Source of the DNA: Drosophila pseudoobscura | Taxonomy: Eukaryota; Arthropoda; Insecta; Diptera; Drosophilidae | NCBI RefSeq assembly: GCF_009870125.1 | Contig: NC_046681.1 | Location: 3,658,001-3,722,000 of the forward strand | DNA length: 64,000 bases | Reading direction: 5' to 3' | Shown here: positions 8,621 to 21,248 of the stretch, one piece after another | How the letters are laid out: every line of letters begins with the position of its first letter | Position numbering within the stretch: position 1 is the stretch's first letter | Position numbers and translations under genes: made by a program | Notes under the pieces: generated by a model | Told to the model about the DNA's origin: nothing | The model's input: the letters and a program-made list of their open reading frames with translations, nothing else | The model's database searches: none

Positions 8621-11600
8621 CCGGTATATCGGAGAGAATATCTCAACAAAAGCGACTCAAGCTGCCCCATTAACATGACAATGAGGGAGGTGGTGTCCTG
8701 CCGTTATCCTTCTGCGTCGTACGGCCTTCGAGCACTGCCAAGGACACCCATGCTGGGCGGGCAGCTGCCTTAGGGGATATACGTATCCGTATCTCAGGAA
8801 TGCGCTTTGATGTGACACTTTTGTCAGATGTTTACACCTTTAACCCTTTGGCGCCATTGTCTGGTCGCAGGGTCGCAGGGTCGCAGGGTCCCCGACCCCC
8901 GACCCTGCTCGACCCCTCGAAATGCTACAGAATACAATCTATGCTCGAATTGTGCGCTGAGTTTTGTTAATTTGATGTTTAATTAGTGCCATTTGTTTGG
9001 ATTTATGTCCCTTAAAGGGATCTTCAACAAACCTCTTGCGCGATCCTTGAATGTGAGATAAATAAAGCGCCAGTGGAAGCTCAGCATTGATCGGCATATC
9101 AATGGAGGATACTGCCTCAAACTTGATGAACTTCTGGTGTACCAAAATATCTGACATTCTAAAGTTCTTCCAGTTTCTGGGCAGTATTCCGTCAGCGAAA
9201 CCTGAGGCAATATTTCGATGTGACTAATCCAAAATCAGCATCCGTTCGCAGTGGACAAACAGCAAGGCAATGATCGGCAGCAAGAAGGTGGCACCTGCCA
9301 GTCCGCCATTCTTGGAGCGAAGAGAGGCCCTTCTTGCCCTTCAAGAGGTGTGGGGCCGCCTCCAAATTGCTGGTGGCATGACGCCTCTTCACCTGCCTAC
9401 TGCCCTCCACGTCCGTTGTCTGCTTCTCCATTGGCCGTTGGCGGTACCGTTAAATGCAATATCAATAGAAAATTGTTCAGAAGGTAAAACACTTTGGAAT
9501 TTACCAAAAATATATATTTTTTTTTTAATTTAATGCAAATTTAATGCGCGGAACAATCATTTCTTGGGTTTATAAAAGATACAAAATATGCTGTTAGCCG
9601 ATGTTTGCCATTGTTCTGGGATTTAATATGTAGGAATACACTTTGGAGAAGAGGAATTCTATAAAAAAAATAAAAAAAACATTTGCTGCCTTCAACAGGT
9701 TTCAACATCAAAGCCAATGAAATGTTATGTCAATTGATTAAATTTTATTAACTTCATTAATTTAGATAATAATATCGGATTTAATTTTAATTTATTGGCC
9801 TTTGTGGAATAGGATGGTTTTTAGACATTTTCTTGTTTGATAATGTATATCGTAAAAAATACTTTGTGGAATAAAGGAATATGATATTAAAATATTAGAA
9901 GAAATACCTAACAGGCTTACGAGTTTTTGCTAAGTTCAATGGTATTTTTGTATTAAAATGTTATAATATTATATTCAATTTTTTGGAACTAATTAGATTT
10001 ATTAGTTTGAACCTTGGGTGAAATGTCCATTTGTTATTGGAAAAATGCTTTGAAAGAGGCGAACAATTTGGGGGTTGCCTATCATATGATGATTCCCTCT
10101 TTAAGAGTAGTAGAGTTGTAGTAGATCAAAAAAATATAAAATATTAATAGCCTTGCTGTTTTCCGCTGGAAAGACAGACGCGATGGAGGGAGATCCTCAG
10201 AAGCGGACTGGTGGCTGCTCGGGAATAGAGTCTCCATCAAAATAGATTATTAAAATGATTCAAATAGCTTGAGGGGATCTCTCCCGATGCAAGCCTGACT
10301 CCCATTAACGATTTCCTTTGACCCTCTCACCCCATTTTCCATCCCAAACCATAACGAAATAAAGTTATTGCCGCCTGTCAGCGGCTCTGGCAACAGACTC
10401 AAACCCCGCCCCGAAGCGCCCCGAGATCATTCGTCAAAATTATGTCAAATCATGCAAGCGGCTGTAAAAAATGTCGGCTCTAAAATTCCGCAGGAGGATA
10501 AACAAAAGCAAAAAAAATAACAGAAAATGCTAATGAAAATCAATGCAAAACTGCACAAAATTCGTGTGCAACCGCCAAGACGTCATCCTTGTCCATGACG
10601 CATGAGCAGCTGCCACAAAAAAAAAACACACACACAGACACGGAGGCACACACAGAGACATGAAGCTGTCATGTCAGACCGCAGTCCTTTTCTGACAGAC
10701 AACAATTACAGTTTTCCTTCGTGGCAACTGCAGCGTCATTCGTGGTCCTCGGAGGAGAGCTCATCATATTTTCCTTGCGGCTGCCTTCTGCCTTCTGCTG
10801 GCTGATTTGCATTTTTAATCTCATAAGGATGTGCTGGGTATTGTCCTTAAAACTGTAATTTTTTCGAATGCCGACTGCCGACTGCCGCCGTTGCCGTTGC
10901 CGTGTGGTTACTCAAGCTGCAAGCCATGAAGATCACGGAAAAAAATCACAGCCAAGGAATGGAAAAAAATCAGCCCCCCGGTAGGTCGTCCCTGTCTCCG
11001 TCTCCTCTCCGATCTACATATGTTTAATCCTGGATTTCTGACACGACAGACACACCAGGAGAGGGATTGCTGTCAGTCTGTCTGTCTGACTGCTCTGTGC
11101 CTGCCTGTAGTCCTGTAATCCCGACTGTCTTAGGACGCCCCGTTCCATGTCCCGTCCCGTCACGTTACGCTTGAATAATTACAAGTAATTAAAGTTCCTT
11201 CGTCCTCCCTACGTGGCATCAACTCCGTTTAGCTTTCGTGTTGTCGGGATTAGGAGTCAAGCGGATTCCCCTCTCGCATCTAATGTTTGCTGACAGATCC
11301 TGCGGATGGAAACATGGGAAGGAAGTGCCTGTCCCTGTCCCTGTCCCTGTCGCTGTTCTGTGGAATCCCATTTTTGAATCGAATCATCTTTGATGGCTTA
11401 CGAGTACTTTCAGCAGTCGAGAGCTTTCTTTCAAAATAAGATACAATGAACCCAAAGACTCCTAAGATTGCTCAATCCATTATCTGTTTCCTCCAATTGC
11501 CTCTTATCTTCCTGACCTGATCTGATCCTTTTTTTGCGGTTGCGGCTGTGGTTCCTCACTCAACATCAGATACGAAACGTTTAACTTTTTGTGGTGTCAC

Positions 11601-12944
11601 AGAAGTTCCTTTTACGAGACACTGATCTCTGGGATTGCCGTTCAGTCTGGACACAACGGTAAGCGATCTGTTTTTTATCTGCCGTATCTGCGCCTTGCGG
11701 AGGGACGAGGAACGAAATAAATCATAGAAAACTTAACAAAATCGAATGACAACACAAATCATGTGAAAGTAATTTCTTAGATGAGAGCACACCGATAAAG
11801 GACACAAAGGAAAAAAAAGGAAAGGAAACAAAAAACGGATCGGAAAACCTCAGGAAAAGTCTGTTCCTTGATGTCATCAAACTTCAATCAATTTGCGGTT
11901 TTGATGCCTGCTACGAATTATTTGCAACGGATCAGCGGCCTGCACTTGAGTGCTACACGCAGGCGCAAGGTCCTTGGCGAGGCCCAGATCATTAATCATC
12001 TTGCATCCCCCATCCTCCGTGTGTGCAGAGTTTTTCGGCTAATGATGGGGATCTTTTTTGCCAACCAATGAATGGAGTGGACAGGCGACAGGCGACAGGC
12101 ACCGCTCGACTTCTGCGATGTTCAACACGAATCGCAACGATCATTAATGGGCAACTTCTGGTCAATGGATTGATCCTGCATTCATAGATCTCAGGGCCTA
12201 CGTTTCACGTGCGGTTTCCAGCACCATTAATCATCCGAAGAGAGTTCTGTTAATGGAAATTTGCCTAAATGGATTTGTCGTTGTGCGAATACGAAGAATG
12301 GCCAAGCAAATATTAAGGACAGCTATATGTCCCACTTGATTTGTAATAGAACTAAGGCTTTCCACATTTAACATAATTTTGGCAGAAATGAATGGAAATG
12401 TTTGGATTAGAATGGATGCCAGTAGGGCTTGTAGGTCTCTCACAGCTTACACGATTTGTGATGGAATAATAAGTGGAATAAGTGCTCAAATTTATCGCAT
12501 AAATTACTCACATTAGACTAGGAATTTTAGGAAGATATTCAAAATATACTCTGGAGTGCTATTTTTATTATTTTTTAAACTAAATAAACTACATCCTAAA
12601 CAAAATGTATTTAAAATGTACCGTAGTGCACGTACATTTTTTACTGCATTAAAGGAGAATCAGCAATTCAAATAACATTGAATTTTTAAGCGCTCGCGCT
12701 AAAGCTGTAGCTGAGAAAGGAGCCGTAAGCGGAGCTCAACTAAAGGAGCTTTAAAAATTAAACATGGAGCTTTTCCAGCCAGCTTTAGCTTGGCTGGGTG
12801 CGCAGTGCGCCGTCATTATGCAAATCATTTGTGGGAATGAGGCGGATCGGACATCTGTATTTAATTACATACTTATACAAGCTGCTAAAAAAAAAGATAA
12901 TAGCTGTCATAGCACCGAGCTATCGTAGCAATCAGCTTTAAGAT

Positions 12945-13550
12945 AAACGAGGGGGAACGTTGTGAGTTGCTGCGGACACCGCAACTCTACAGTTATACCC
13001 GATACTAAGTCAGTATGGCTCTCCTACGGCAGACGCTGCTAATATTAAACGACACGACAAAGAGTGCTTGCGAGAGAGACAGAAAATCAGTCTGAGCGTG
13101 ACGTCGGGCGCTGCGTAGCCACTGCAAATTGATTTCTTGCTTTTGGCTACAAAATGATTAGATCTGATCCAGTTTCAGCAATCTCATGGATATGGTCAAT
13201 ATCTATGATTCTGCGTTTTTAGTTTTCTCGCAATATTGTGGATGCAACAGATTTTCGTGATTTGTGGCGGCTGAAGGGGGTGGGGCGAAGTTTTGAAATA
13301 TTCTTGTAGCAGTGACATATCACAGAAGTCTGGATCCAAAACATTGTTGCTCTAGCTCTTATAGTCTTTGAGCACTAGGCGCTAATAGGGACGGACAGAC
13401 AGGACTCAATCGACTCGGCTATTGATGCTGATCAAGAATATATATACTTTATGGGGTCGGAAACGATTCCTTCTGGACGTTACACACATCCACTTTTACC
13501 ACAAATCTAATATCACCCAATACTCATTTGGAGTATCGGGTATAAAAAGC
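12945..13550. mobile_element. DINE-1/INE-1-like Helitron remnant
   Basis: The segment opens with a small GTTGC...GCAAC stem and TATACCCGATAC (12994-13005). It closes with GTATCGGGTATA near 13,535-13,546, so the ends mirror each other. The interior has the phrase ATATACTTTATGGGGTCGGA (13,440-13,459), typical of the abundant non-autonomous DINE-1/INE-1 elements of Drosophila, preceded by GACGGACAGACAGG and CGACTCGGCTATTGATGCTG. There is no coding capacity. Family identification is from memory of the consensus; exact boundaries are approximate. The stretch just left of it (12,680-12,940) looks repeat-like too, but I cannot name it. Confidence 0.72.
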
Positions 13551-16226
13551 CATCCTTGATCGATCAATCACCTGATTTGGGTGAGCTTTCGAAGTTGTCA
13601 GTACAGCTAGCTGTGTGTGTGCGCACTTGCGCCGGTGTAGTGTGAAGTTTTTTCTGAGCTTTAAGCTGACCGTATGACGTTTGAGCTTTCGCTCTCTCTT
13701 TGTGTGTTTCTGCCTCCGACACTAGTCCATAGATCACACACAAGCGAGATGGCAACAGTGATAATTAAATTGTGCTCGAAAAACGCAGCAGCGGGTGGAC
13801 AAAAGTCACAAAAGCTCCACGTGCCGCTCCGCATGCACCGTTTACAACCAGCTTTAAATAAGTTTTCGACTCCGCCTTCGGCGACAGAGTGCGCGGGCCT
13901 AAAACCGAACATTTGTGTGCTCCCGAAAGACAGGAGTAACGGAAAGCAGACAGAAAACCTTCAATTATTCGAAAAGCTGGGAATAAAAGAGGTTTTTCCA
14001 AAACATTAGGAATTGCTTGGAATTGGCCAATTTGATAATTAAGGGAAGAGAAGGGAAGGAAAGGGAAGGGAAGGGACAATTTTTGGTTGATATTGAATGA
14101 AAACATGTTAGAACGTAAAAAATGACTTAACAACAGCATTCACCGAGGAGTGGGGAAAATTAGGCCGGAATTCACAGGAAAATTAGTCCAATCGATGCAA
14201 AATAAGCTGAATAAAGTTAGAAACAATAAACAACTGGTTCTTTAAAGATTCGAGCCACTGTACATCCGCTCTACTGTCACATGTTACACTATGTTATTCC
14301 CTGTCAGAATCAAATACAACTATTAACTAAAGCACACTGTTCTTTTGAACATTAACCTTTTGTGTCGCTTCTTAAAATTGATGGAAAAGGAATAATAGCT
14401 CAACCTTCTCTGTTGTCACTCACTTTGATGGTACTTTTCAATGCATCAGCACGATTAGATCCCGCGTCTTTTTCCATTTCTCCCATAATTATTAGATTAT
14501 ATTCCTTCAAAATACCTCATTCCCTAATACACGATTCGCATCCTTCTATTACCACAAATTACGAGGTTCCACACCTCTCGCCGCGTGTAAATATTCCGCC
14601 TCTGGATCCGCATCGGAGCTCGGTTATTATGAGTTTCAGATCAACAAAGTTTGCTCGAACTCAGACTGGGTGGAGTTTCTCTCGGGGAGCGTTGCTATGC
14701 AGATCCTGGCACCGGTTAGCCGTAGGAAGTCCTGAACGCAGTTCGCCTAAAGTTTTTTTCCTCCAGGGGCGACCGCCAACTGTGCGAGGGCACAATTATT
14801 AGCACTTAGGCGACACATTCAGGCCTATTTCGTGCTCTTTATCCTGGCACTGTTGCCTCTTCCTCATCCACTTCCAGGGCCTGTTCCAGTTGCTCTTCCT
14901 GTCCCCGCTCCCGCTGCCGCTCCCGTTCTGAGACGGGGGCAACCCTTAAGGCAGCCGCACAAGTGTCGATGACACTTGGAGGGATTTTTTCGGTGGCTGC
15001 TCACCGCAGCCCGCCAACGGCCAACGGCAAACGGCCAACGGCCAACGGCAGGGGCAGGATATGCAACGTTGCACGTTCGAGTTGTGGCAAGGAGCTGTTC
15101 CTGTTGCTGTTGCTGTTGCTGTCAGGTAAAAGGGGTAGGGCCAGGCCGCGTCCTGGCAAACACTTAAGCCAAAGTTAAACGCTTCGAGTGCTGTATTCTT
15201 GTTTTTGTTTGCGTATTCCCGTTCCCCCCATCTCGCTCTTATTTTCGGCTGTGTATTTTTTCTTAGGGCACAGCAGGAGACATCTTCGTCCTGGCGGCTC
15301 CTCCGTTCGCTTCTTTTTCGGGCCGAGCCAGAAACCTAAATCAATACGAACTTCGTTTTAATTCGCTTAAATTGCCGGCAGGACATCCCCGACAGGGCTG
15401 GGCTGGGCTGGGCTCAGCTCAGCAGCAGACTCTTTGTGCGAAATCCCGGAAGGATTGCTCGACAATTGTTTGTCCCGCGCTGTTGTCACAGCTCTAAGCG
15501 CTTTAATTTTGATTGCATTCGATTTGTTGTTGCTCTTGTTTTTCCCTTCTTCCTCGATGTTTGCACAACTCTTTGACAAATTCACAGGCTTCTTTTCCTT
15601 TCCGTCCGCCGACATCCCATCCCATCCCAACCGAACCGAACCGAACCAATCCGACCCCATCTCAGGCAGCATCCTTGGCCTCAGCCTGCGCCTTCGGGCG
15701 GTTTTCGCAATTTTCTTGCGGCCCGAAGAAAAGGATTAACTATTTAGGTTTTTCCGTGTCCGTTCTTGTCCCGAGGAAGTAGCCGCCTGAATGTCTGTGT
15801 CCTCTCCCTCTCCCTCTTGCCGTGTCGTCCTTCCTGCGCTCTGGGCTGAGAATGTTGAATGTTTGGCCGTTTGTAAGGAACTCATTTCATTTCATTCACT
15901 ATTTCTGGGAGGCTTAGGACTGGAGTTGAGACGGCGACTATGACAGGCTTTTCGCAATTTTCGGTCTGGAAATTCCAGCTCAGACGTCTGTTGGGGTTTC
16001 TGTAAAAGGCGGCTATCGCTGGGATTTTGTGGTTTATCCTTTCTTTTGATGCACTCTAATTGATGTTGAAATGTTCCAAAGTGCAGCAAATTCTAGATGT
16101 GTGCTCTGTATCTTTAGTTTTTTAATAAATATACGAGTATCTATATGGAATACTTCTCATTGAAGTAACAAAATCCTTTTATTCAAATCAAATCCCGAAC
16201 AATATATCCCTTCTTGGGGTGAAATC

Positions 16227-16380
16227 CATCTATCTATCTATCAGCTATCTATCATGTATCTGAGTATTGTACATTGTACATATATATTTATATTCATATT
16301 CATCTGTATCTATCATTATCTATATATGTATCTTTAATTTATCTAACTATATATCTTTATTTTATGTATCTATCTTTCAT
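16227..16380. repeat. TATC/TATA microsatellite region
   Basis: Interrupted CTAT/TATC tetranucleotides followed by A+T-rich ATATATTTAT-like text. Likely length-polymorphic; no coding role. Confidence 0.8.
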
Positions 16381-19300
16381 CTTTTATTCAATGACCAATA
16401 CGTTGGATGCTCAACGGATGTTTGGGCTCTTCCCAGGCCAAATACTGAGTGGAGTTCTGAGGAATCTGTGGATGTGCACCCGTGAATGTTTCGTTCTCGC
16501 ACGGAGAATGGATTCCCATCCCGAACATCAATCGATTCAATGTTTTTGCAATGCATGTGTTGTGTGTTTTTTTTAGCGCATTTTGGTCGTCAGGGCGTGC
16601 TCTGTTTTGGCCTTCGGGAGGAGACATGTCCACATTGACGTTGACAGAATGTCAGTCTGGGATTTATGGGCTGGCAGGTAGGCCGAATGGATGGACGGAT
16701 GGCTCTAGAAAAAGGAGAACAACGTGCGGCGGACGGCCATTCATTGACTTGTCCGTGTGTCTGTGCGCGTTGGCCATTTTCGGGGCTTGATCCTGTTGAT
16801 CCAGCAGAAATCCCTTTAGCTTGGCTTTTTCAAGTAATTAGTCGCCTGTCAGCATTTGGTTTGTGCTGGGCCCGGGCCCTGGCCAACGAGAGATTTGGGA
16901 CAAACACCTGCACTCACAAACACACAAACACTCACACATGCCCGTGGCATGGGCAACTCCTCGGCCATGTCCTGCGGCAGACTATGCGGCAATCTATCGG
17001 CAACAATGTGGAGAGGACTCGCTGGCAGGGCATGCTGCCGTTCGACCTACATTTGATGGAATGTCCTCCTGTCCTCCTGTCCTGTGCCAAATGAGAAATC
17101 GCCTCCTCCATTGTGCTGCTCTGCTCCCGTTTACTGCTTACATAAAAAGGATAATACAGCAGCGCAGTCAGTCAACATCAACATCAGAAGCAGAAGCAGC
17201 AACAGCAGCCACTAAATGAGTTTTGCTCTACATTGAGGCTCCTTCTCCTCCGTCCGGATTCTTCTATTTACGAGTATCCTGCGGGCATTGTGCGCAAAAG
17301 TGGGTCGGCGGTTTGTTTTCGCAAAGTTGTCGCCCATTCAGTGGGAAGCTGACAATAGCCCGTACACATACTCGAGTAATGTGCAGCCAGAGCCCAACAA
17401 AGCAGAAACCCAACAGAACGGACGAGGGCTAGTCCCATCTACGGGATCCAGGACCCCGAATCCCGAATACCGACACATCGCAGGCGACGTCAGAACAAAT
17501 TAGCTTAAGGGAGTCTGGGCTTTTGTGCCATCCTGCCATCGGAATCTCCCTCTCACACCTTCTGCTCTCTGATTTACGATACAGGACCTCGTCCGAGTCC
17601 GAGACTGAGACTGTGACCCGATCAGCTGTCTGTGTAATTGGCTTAGATCGATTTGAGATGATTTGATGATCTGTGACGATCGATTTGCTACAATTGTCAT
17701 GGAAAGGCCTGACGCGCACCTCTGGAGATCCGTGACGAACAAAGGACCGGTTGGGGCCATAAACTATAGTAAAATCTCTCTCCGGACACCCTTTAATTCA
17801 AGTACAGTTCAACATGAGCGAGAGAGAGAACAGTTTAAGTTGGCCCTCCCATGGCCCTCAGTCGCCCTTTCTCGACCTCCTCCACCCAACGAGAGCTGTG
17901 AGGGAGGCCGATCTACACGGATCGCCATCGTCATCGTAAACGCAAGTTCCGTCGTCTGGCACAGTGGCCCTGTCCAGCCCTGTCTTCACAGCATTACTAA
18001 TCGAAATAAAACACCCAAGTTCTTTATCGAAATCTTTTTGGTGCAGTTCCGATGCTGCATAATCAAGTAGTGCTTGGTCTTGATCCGAATAAAACAGATT
18101 CCTAAATATTTGTCATTAATTCTTGTATTTATTTATTGCTTTATTTCGAAAATTGTAGCCTAAGACCAATGCAATATTACAATTAATAGTTATAGTCAGA
18201 GCAGAAAGGTCTTCAGGCTAATTTGTCATTATTTATTTTAGGGAAATGGATAGATATGGCTCAAATAATGGTTCTAGTTCGTTGGATTTCGGCAGGGGAT
18301 TTCGGGACAAGCTGCATGTTGCCTCCATTTTATACGCCGCGGACAACGTGACATTGCTGCCCCTAAGATCTTGGCCATGAAATCAATCACTCAATTCATG
18401 GATTCGATTAGTTATGAAGAGTGGATTAGAGTATGACTAAAAACTACAGTAAAGTACAGTTTTGTGGACTCTAGAAAGGCTCACCTGAGAAATGAGTTTA
18501 AGAAATTGAAACACCTGCAGATGGTGTCAGAACAGATCATATGGGCATGCCCTGCCCTCTATCTAGCGGGATCTCAACCTTTACCGCCCCCAGGCATTGG
18601 GCAATGCGACCCACCAATGTCTTTGAGCTTATTAAAAGCCTAAGAAGAAAGTGATCTTCTGAATAATCCTACTGACCGGCGCACAACACCGACAATGTTC
18701 CCATAAGTGAATTGGCACATTTAAATCCTTCTGAATCGAGTATAATACAGACTACAGAGTGCACAGAGTAAACATATCTCGGCTCAGAGTTCTAGATATA
18801 TCTGAAGATGTGAACTTCAGGCGCTCTCTACCCTCTGTACTTAAATGCACCGAAAAGTACTCTGTTGGAATGGATTTGCAGATCTACCAGCTCGTGCTCG
18901 CTTCGAGGATTTGCTTCACTCTGATCCAATTATTTCATTTCACGATTGTCAGAGTAATCCAACATGAATGCAAATGAGAGCGGGATGCAATTGACGAATG
19001 ACATTGGGCTTGACGACCATTAAGCACACTCAACGGTCAGTTGAGTAATCAATCAAACGCTCTCTCCCCCTCGTTCTCTGCGCGGAGTGAAGTCCATTAC
19101 AACGTCAACCCTCCGCCGTCCCTTTGGAAAGCTTATGCCACACATGCAGAGGGATTTCCAGAGCTGGTCCTGGTCGTTGGTCAACTGACTCTCTAACGGA
19201 CTGGCGGGAGGACTGTCCACCCCTGAGAGCGTGCGGCACTTAAACTGTCTGCGCCTGCGCTTCGGTCAAATCCTGCGCGCAGGACACGCGACTTGCGCAG

Positions 19301-21240
19301 TTCATTAAAATAAAATGCAACCGTTGTAATGGGGAGAATGCGGCGTAATGAAATTAATGCGAGCACGCCATGGTCACGGGAGGGGTGGGGGTTGAGATAG
19401 GGGAGAGACTGCCCGTTGCTCGCTGCTCGCCGTGGCATGTGCAACGTGCAACGAGCTGCGATCCTGCCTGTAGCCAGTAGTCGGCCCTCCACTGGGCATT
19501 TGTCAAGTGCCGCGCTATTTTTTGCACCTTGACAGGGCCCGCATACGAGTCCATAATTGGAAATGCTTGCCAAAACTGTTTCTGCCACTCGTACGCTCGG
19601 CGTTTCAGGGGCAGGACTCGGTGCACTCATTAGTTCTAGTTTGTTTAGCCAGGACAATGCCCGGGGACTACTATTACTATATGCAAAAAAAGAACAGAAC
19701 AAAGAGGGAAATGGTGGCAATGCGGTGTTCGGTTCGTGCCCGCTCTATGGGTATGTGGGCTTTGCGATTGTTACAATTCCGCTATCCAGAATCTCGAATC
19801 CCGAATCCCGAATCCTTCAAATAATAAACCCACACACCTAGCGGGCTCCGGGCATCAGAATTTTATATGACAAGCTTAGACAATCAAAGTGTCAAATAAA
19901 AATGTCAAGTTTATGGGCCATGGACCATGGACCACGCGGCAGCGATCGCCACTAATCTGTCAACAAAGGTGGCATCGAGCTATTTCCGGTTTCCGTGCAG
20001 CGGCAACAACCCCTTTCTGTGTCGTCCGTGTTGCGTGTCCAGATCCCGGACTGACTGGCTGACTGACTGACTTACTGACCGACGGATACGACGATACGCC
20101 CCGACAGGAGGACAGGCCGGCCCTTGGTCCTTGGTCCTAGGTCCTCGGTGCTCGGTTGTTGGTCTGTCGGCTGTCATAATTAAAATATGACGCGTGTCTC
20201 GTGCGCAGGACAATTGCGCCGCGGGTAGCGCAGGGCGGTGGATCATAATGCCCCTGTCCTGCCAGTTGCATTCCACACCACTCCATTCGACACGCAACCA
20301 GCCACAGAAGCAGCAGCAGCAGCAGCAGCAGAGGCAGGAGCAGAGGTAGTGGCCCTGTTGGACATGTGGACCTGGTCAACGTTCTAGATAGGAGTCCTGA
20401 GCGGTCGTTGTCCTGCGATTCGGGCAACTGCAGCAAATTGCTTAGCATGCGCCAATTATACAGATTGTAAACGGAAATAGCCTCAAATCATAACGAAAAC
20501 GGAGAGAAGGAATGTTTCTTTTTGTAAATTGAGCCAAAAATGTCATGGACAAATGCGGCAAAGGACAAAGTTGATTGGGGCAATTTAGATGTCTCCCGAT
20601 TCGGCATAGTGTACGAGTACGAGTGTAGTTGAGCTACGAGCGGTGTGCATGTAGGTCCAAGGACCTCATTTGACTTGTAAATGTCGCTGCGAAGGGAGCC
20701 TGCGGTGACAGCCGTCCATTACTGTCTGTCTACTGGGACTGTACGGTCCGCACTCCTTTGTAGACCGTTCTCAGAATCGTAGAATTCTACAGATTCAATA
20801 AGTGTAATATTTATTATGGACTTCTGCTCTTGAGGTTTGTGGCAGGGCACCCCCGGCATATCTTTGTTAAAAAGTCGATGGAGTATCCAGTACACAGCCT
20901 TCTCGAACTTGGAAGCAGTCCAACATCAACGAATAGAAAAAGGAACTCTTATCAACGAGAATCGAGTCGAGTCATGCACACAGCGCGTATTTTGCTCTTG
21001 CATTCTCGGACATTCTCTTCTCCGAAGAATAAATCAATGAGCAATAAGTAGTAGAAGTGTGGAGCGCCCTTAACACTATAAGAAAGATCACTGGCTATGA
21101 AACTATGAAATCTGAATGCTGAAAATCTATAGTCAAATTTTATAACCATCAAACATCAGTTGCGTTCTTTGTGTGTATACCATTCATAGAATTCATAGGG
21201 ATCGGAATTTGTTAGCTGTGTTCCATCCAATAGATCCAAT

Positions 21241-21248
21241 TATCGATA
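21241..21248. promoter_or_regulatory. Isolated DRE core (TATCGATA)
   Basis: A perfect DREF-binding core occurs in otherwise featureless DNA with no adjacent gene start that I can see. An 8-base palindrome is expected about once per 65 kb by chance, so this may mean nothing. Confidence 0.25.

Larger units (their letters stand above)
4916..12944. other. Long non-coding stretch, probably intronic
   Basis: I find no supportable gene. Open frames are short, overlap on both strands and have no recognisable family. Contents: the ratchet point at 5542/5543, repeated GTTC-rich text near 6115-6160, a CGTCC-type repeat (7432-7478), a CCATAT/CCACAT hexamer run (8578-8620), a triple GGGTCGCA repeat at 8870-8890, and an A+T-rich island at about 9,480-10,180 and again at 12,470-12,670. 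If the ratchet-point reading is right, most of this is intron sequence of a long + strand transcript. Confidence 0.55.
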
